In this document: positions 13,134 to 16,088 of the stretch, one piece after another | How positions within the stretch are numbered: the first letter of the stretch is position 1 | Layout of the letters: each line of letters starts with the position of its first letter | Assembly: GCA_964580235.1 (NCBI GenBank) | Contig: CAZOJY010000086.1 | Span: 1 to 16,088 of the forward strand | Length of the DNA stretch: 16,088 nt | Direction of reading: 5' to 3' | DNA from: G020348385 sp964580235 | Lineage (GTDB): Bacteria > Acidobacteriota > Aminicenantia > Aminicenantales > Aminicenantaceae | Position numbers and translations under genes: made by a program | The notes under the pieces: model-generated | The model's input: the letters and a program-made list of their open reading frames with translations, nothing else | Told to the model about the DNA's origin: nothing | Databases searched by the model: none

Positions 13134-15994
13134 GGGAACGAAATAGAGTCTTTCTACTAATTATTATCATGATATTTATCTCTTTAATTGTCGTAGGGAT
13201 TGCTAGTTACATGTTATACAGTACAGCCTTTGATGATGAAAAGACGCGGTTGGTAGAAACCGCCCAGAGCCAGGCCCGTCTAATAGAAGCTGTTGCTCGG
13301 TTTGATTCTGTTTACGGCCGAGATTATCCAGAAGGTGCAGAAAGAGCTACCCTCAGTCAAATCGCAGATGCACATGCAAACTACAAAGGATTTGGACATA
13401 CAGGAGAGTTTACGCTGGCCCGACGTGCAGAGGGCGAAATCGTTTTCCTGCTAAAACACCGTCACTACGACCTCGATTACCCAAAGCCAGTTCCCTTCGA
13501 ATCTGAGCTTGCTGAGCCGATGCGGCTGGCTCTTTCGGGTATGTCTGGGACAGTAATTGGGCTTGATTATAGAGGAGAGAAGGTTCTGGCAGCCTATGAG
13601 CCAGTGGGGGAACTCAACTTAGGCATCGTTGCAAAAATAGACCTGGCTGAGATTCGGGCACCGTTCGTTAGAGCTGGTTTAATAGCCTTAGGTTCTACAA
13701 TCTTAGCTGCTTTATTTGGAGCAGTTCTGTTTTTTAGGATTACAAACCCAATGATAAAGCACTTGGCAGAAAGTGAGGAACGGTTTCGAAGTCTTGTTGA
13801 AACCTCCCCAGATGGTATCACACTCACAGACCTGGACGGTAAAATTCTCATCTGTAATCCCCAGACAGTAAAATTGCACGGATTTAAGAGTCAGGAAGAG
13901 ATAATTGGGAAATCGAGTCTCGAGTTTATAGCCCCTGAAGACCAACAAAAGGCTATCGACAACATCGAGAGGACTTTAAAAGATGGAACGGTCAAAAACG
14001 CAGAATATGCTCTACTCAAGAAAGATGGTACCAATTTTCCCGGAGAGGTAAATACCTCACTAATGGTAGATAAAGAAGGTAAACCCGTGGCTTTTATGGC
14101 TGTGACAAGAGACATTTCAGAGCAAAAGCAGGCGGAGGAGAAGCTTCATGAAAAAGAACAATGGCTGACAACAACACTGAGGAGCATCGGCGACGCCGTG
14201 ATTGCAACAGATGCCAAGGGAATTGTGAACTTCATGAATCATGTCGCCGAGGGCTTGACCGGCTGGGACGAGGCAAAGGCTGCGGGCAAGCCTCTGAAAG
14301 ACGTCTTCAACATCATCAACGAGGAAACAGGAAAACCGGCTGAAAATCCTGTGGCTAGAGTAATCCGAGAAGGCACTGTCGTGGGTTTGGCCAATCATAC
14401 GGCGTTGATAGCGAAAGACGGAACGAAACGGCTTATTGCGGACAGTGGGGCGCCTATGAAAGATGAAGAAGGTAACGTCATGGGCGTTGTCATGGTTTTC
14501 CGCGACATCACCGAACGCAAGAAAGCAGAAAAAGAGCTTGAAAACATCTTTAACCTCTCTCCAGATATGGTTGCTGTTTTCACTACCGAAGGTAAACTCC
14601 TTAAAGTTAATCCCTCTTGGGAAAAAGTTTTGGGTTATACACAAAAAGAGCTTCTTGATAAGGGCTGGGCTAAACTCGTTCATCCAGATGATGTTGAACG
14701 AACAAACAAAGAAGTTGGAAAACAGTTAAAAGGCAGTGCTGTAGTAGATTTTGTCAATAGATATAAATGTAAAGATGGTTCCTATAAAACATTGGAGTGG
14801 CAAGCAACATTTGCCAAAGAAGGGATTGTTCATGCTACAGCAAGGGACATCACTGACCGCAAAAAGGCGGAGGAAGAGAAAGAGAAACTTCACTTGCAGC
14901 TAATTCAGGCGGAAAAGATGGCAGGAATAGGGATATTAACAAGTGGTATTGCCCATGAATTCAATAATCTTCTTCAGATTATGAGCGGGCACGCAGAATA
15001 TGCTCATAGAACAAAGAAGCCAAAAGATATGGAAGAAGCTTTGGAAATAGTGGTAAGCGCTTCTGATAGAGTCTCGAAGATCATCGGAGATTTATTAGCT
15101 TTTTCTAGGAAAGATATAGAGGATAGAGAACTTTGCAAAATTACAAAACCGATAGAGAATGCATTATCCCTGGTTGAGAAACAGCTTGAGAAGGACAATG
15201 TCAAACTGATCAAAAAATTCATAAGCGAGCCGATGGTGGAGGTAAACAGAAATGAGATTCAGCAGGTGGTTCTTAATATTATAACGAATGCCAGGGATTC
15301 TATGATGCCTGATGGCGGCAGGTTAGAGATTGGAATAAAAAAAGTCCAAGGCCATGTTGAGATCAGTTTTTTAGATACAGGGGAAGGAATTGATCCAACA
15401 AACTTGAGCAGGATCTTTGACCCCTTTTATACCACCAAGGGAGCCATTGGAGGCGACAGAAAAATTCAAGGTATCGGACTGGGTTTGTCTGTTTCTTACG
15501 GAATAATAAAAAGGCATGATGGAACCATTGCAGTGGACAGTGAAATTGGAAAAGGGACAACTTTTACAATAAGATTGCCTTTAAAAAAGAAAAAAGTTAA
15601 AAAGAAAAGAGCAGGAACGGAAGAAATGAGAGCAGAGAGAAAACTCAAGTTTTTGAATATCCTGGCTGTGGATGATGAGCCGAATATATGCCGTATGCTT
15701 GAGAAGTGGTTATCAGCCGATGGCCATAAAGTAAAATCTGTACAGACTGGAAGAAAAGCCATAAACCTGGTTAAAAAAGAGTATTACAATCTTGTATTTT
15801 TGGATATCGTGATGCCTGGCATTCCGGGAGACGAAGCGCTTGTTAAGATAAAGGAAATCTCCCCGAAAACGAAAGTCGTCATGATAACAGGCAGCCTGTT
15901 GAAAAAAGAATCATGGGAAAAACTCAAACAAAAAGGAGCTTCCGGATTTATACAAAAGCCCTTTAAGATGGAAGACATCAAAAAGTTTCTTTAA
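13130..15994 (+). CDS. Hybrid sensor histidine kinase with three PAS domains and a C-terminal receiver
   Basis: A 954-residue membrane sensor that autophosphorylates on His and can pass phosphate to its own receiver. In order: TM1 (about 6-29), a periplasmic Cache-like sensor region (about 30-180), TM2 (about 182-204), PAS1 (about 215-335), PAS2 (about 343-465), PAS3 (about 470-585), HisKA with His609 in GIAHEFNNLL, and a HATPase with N box NEIQQVVLNIITNARDS, FLDTGEGID, FDPFYTTKG and GIGLGLSVSYG. A Lys-rich linker leads to a receiver (about 838-954) with VDDE, phosphoacceptor Asp892 in FLDIVMPG, MITGS and QKPF. There is no output domain, so an unlinked phosphotransfer partner or regulator is expected. 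GGGGGTGG (13119-13126) precedes ATG 13130 closely. The ligand is unknown. Confidence 0.92.
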   Translation: MRERNRVFLLIIIMIFISLIVVGIASYMLYSTAFDDEKTRLVETAQSQARLIEAVARFDSVYGRDYPEGAERATLSQIADAHANYKGFGHTGEFTLARRAEGEIVFLLKHRHYDLDYPKPVPFESELAEPMRLALSGMSGTVIGLDYRGEKVLAAYEPVGELNLGIVAKIDLAEIRAPFVRAGLIALGSTILAALFGAVLFFRITNPMIKHLAESEERFRSLVETSPDGITLTDLDGKILICNPQTVKLHGFKSQEEIIGKSSLEFIAPEDQQKAIDNIERTLKDGTVKNAEYALLKKDGTNFPGEVNTSLMVDKEGKPVAFMAVTRDISEQKQAEEKLHEKEQWLTTTLRSIGDAVIATDAKGIVNFMNHVAEGLTGWDEAKAAGKPLKDVFNIINEETGKPAENPVARVIREGTVVGLANHTALIAKDGTKRLIADSGAPMKDEEGNVMGVVMVFRDITERKKAEKELENIFNLSPDMVAVFTTEGKLLKVNPSWEKVLGYTQKELLDKGWAKLVHPDDVERTNKEVGKQLKGSAVVDFVNRYKCKDGSYKTLEWQATFAKEGIVHATARDITDRKKAEEEKEKLHLQLIQAEKMAGIGILTSGIAHEFNNLLQIMSGHAEYAHRTKKPKDMEEALEIVVSASDRVSKIIGDLLAFSRKDIEDRELCKITKPIENALSLVEKQLEKDNVKLIKKFISEPMVEVNRNEIQQVVLNIITNARDSMMPDGGRLEIGIKKVQGHVEISFLDTGEGIDPTNLSRIFDPFYTTKGAIGGDRKIQGIGLGLSVSYGIIKRHDGTIAVDSEIGKGTTFTIRLPLKKKKVKKKRAGTEEMRAERKLKFLNILAVDDEPNICRMLEKWLSADGHKVKSVQTGRKAINLVKKEYYNLVFLDIVMPGIPGDEALVKIKEISPKTKVVMITGSLLKKESWEKLKQKGASGFIQKPFKMEDIKKFL

Positions 15995-16088
15995 TTTTCT
16001 TCCTGCCGAAAAAATCATCCCCAATATCCTCTTTAAAGGTGATGGCGTATTGTGCCGGAAGTATTACTATATATAACGAGTGGTTTTC
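15995..16088. other. Right-end spacer
   Basis: Ninety-four A/T-rich bases follow the kinase stop. No ORF, hairpin with a U-tract or known motif is evident. Any partner gene of the kinase would lie beyond the window. Confidence 0.5.

Noticed and set aside
14117..14683. 188-codon open frame on the minus strand
   Set aside because: It is antisense to the PAS region of the kinase, without family resemblance.

Overview
The window looks like a bacterial chromosome segment, probably from an uncultured Gram-negative lineage. It has about 50% GC, densely overlapping genes with strong Shine-Dalgarno sites, a secreted M24 peptidase with a signal peptide, and a large hybrid sensor kinase. Short GGTACCTGTCCC-like motifs recur in the spacers. 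The sequence does not settle the phylum.

Region 1 (1-470) is non-coding except for a likely short leader ORF. A sigma70-like promoter (253-282) precedes a 27-codon ORF (300-383) ending SFCVYGYYYGR, and its stop codon sits in the loop of a perfect 11-bp inverted repeat. This resembles a tyrosine-responsive attenuator or leader for the operon downstream.

Region 2 (471-7498) is an eight-gene aromatic amino acid operon in biochemical order without one intergenic base: DAHP synthase (aroF), dehydroquinate synthase (aroB), dehydroquinate dehydratase (aroD), a shikimate dehydrogenase-shikimate kinase fusion (aroE-aroK), EPSP synthase (aroA), chorismate synthase (aroC), an AroQ chorismate mutase and a TyrA prephenate dehydrogenase. 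Together they run from erythrose-4-phosphate plus PEP to 4-hydroxyphenylpyruvate, one transamination short of tyrosine. The DAHP synthase, mutase and TyrA all lack recognisable allosteric domains, which makes control at the leader more plausible.

Region 3 (7499-11312) holds two extended short-chain dehydrogenases/epimerases flanking a CPBP-family membrane protein, then a convergent PAP2/Aur1-like membrane phosphatase or transferase. The group suggests lipid, isoprenoid or envelope metabolism, but no substrate can be named.

Region 4 (11313-12785) encodes an exported Xaa-Pro aminopeptidase-like M24 metallopeptidase. Region 5 (12786-16088) is a 344-base leader with a promoter-like site, an AAAAC repeat and a 29-codon ORF, then a 954-residue sensor kinase: periplasmic sensor, three PAS domains, HisKA, HATPase and a C-terminal receiver. 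The middle PAS domain is clearly GC-richer than its neighbours. No tRNA, rRNA, CRISPR array, transposase or integrase was seen.
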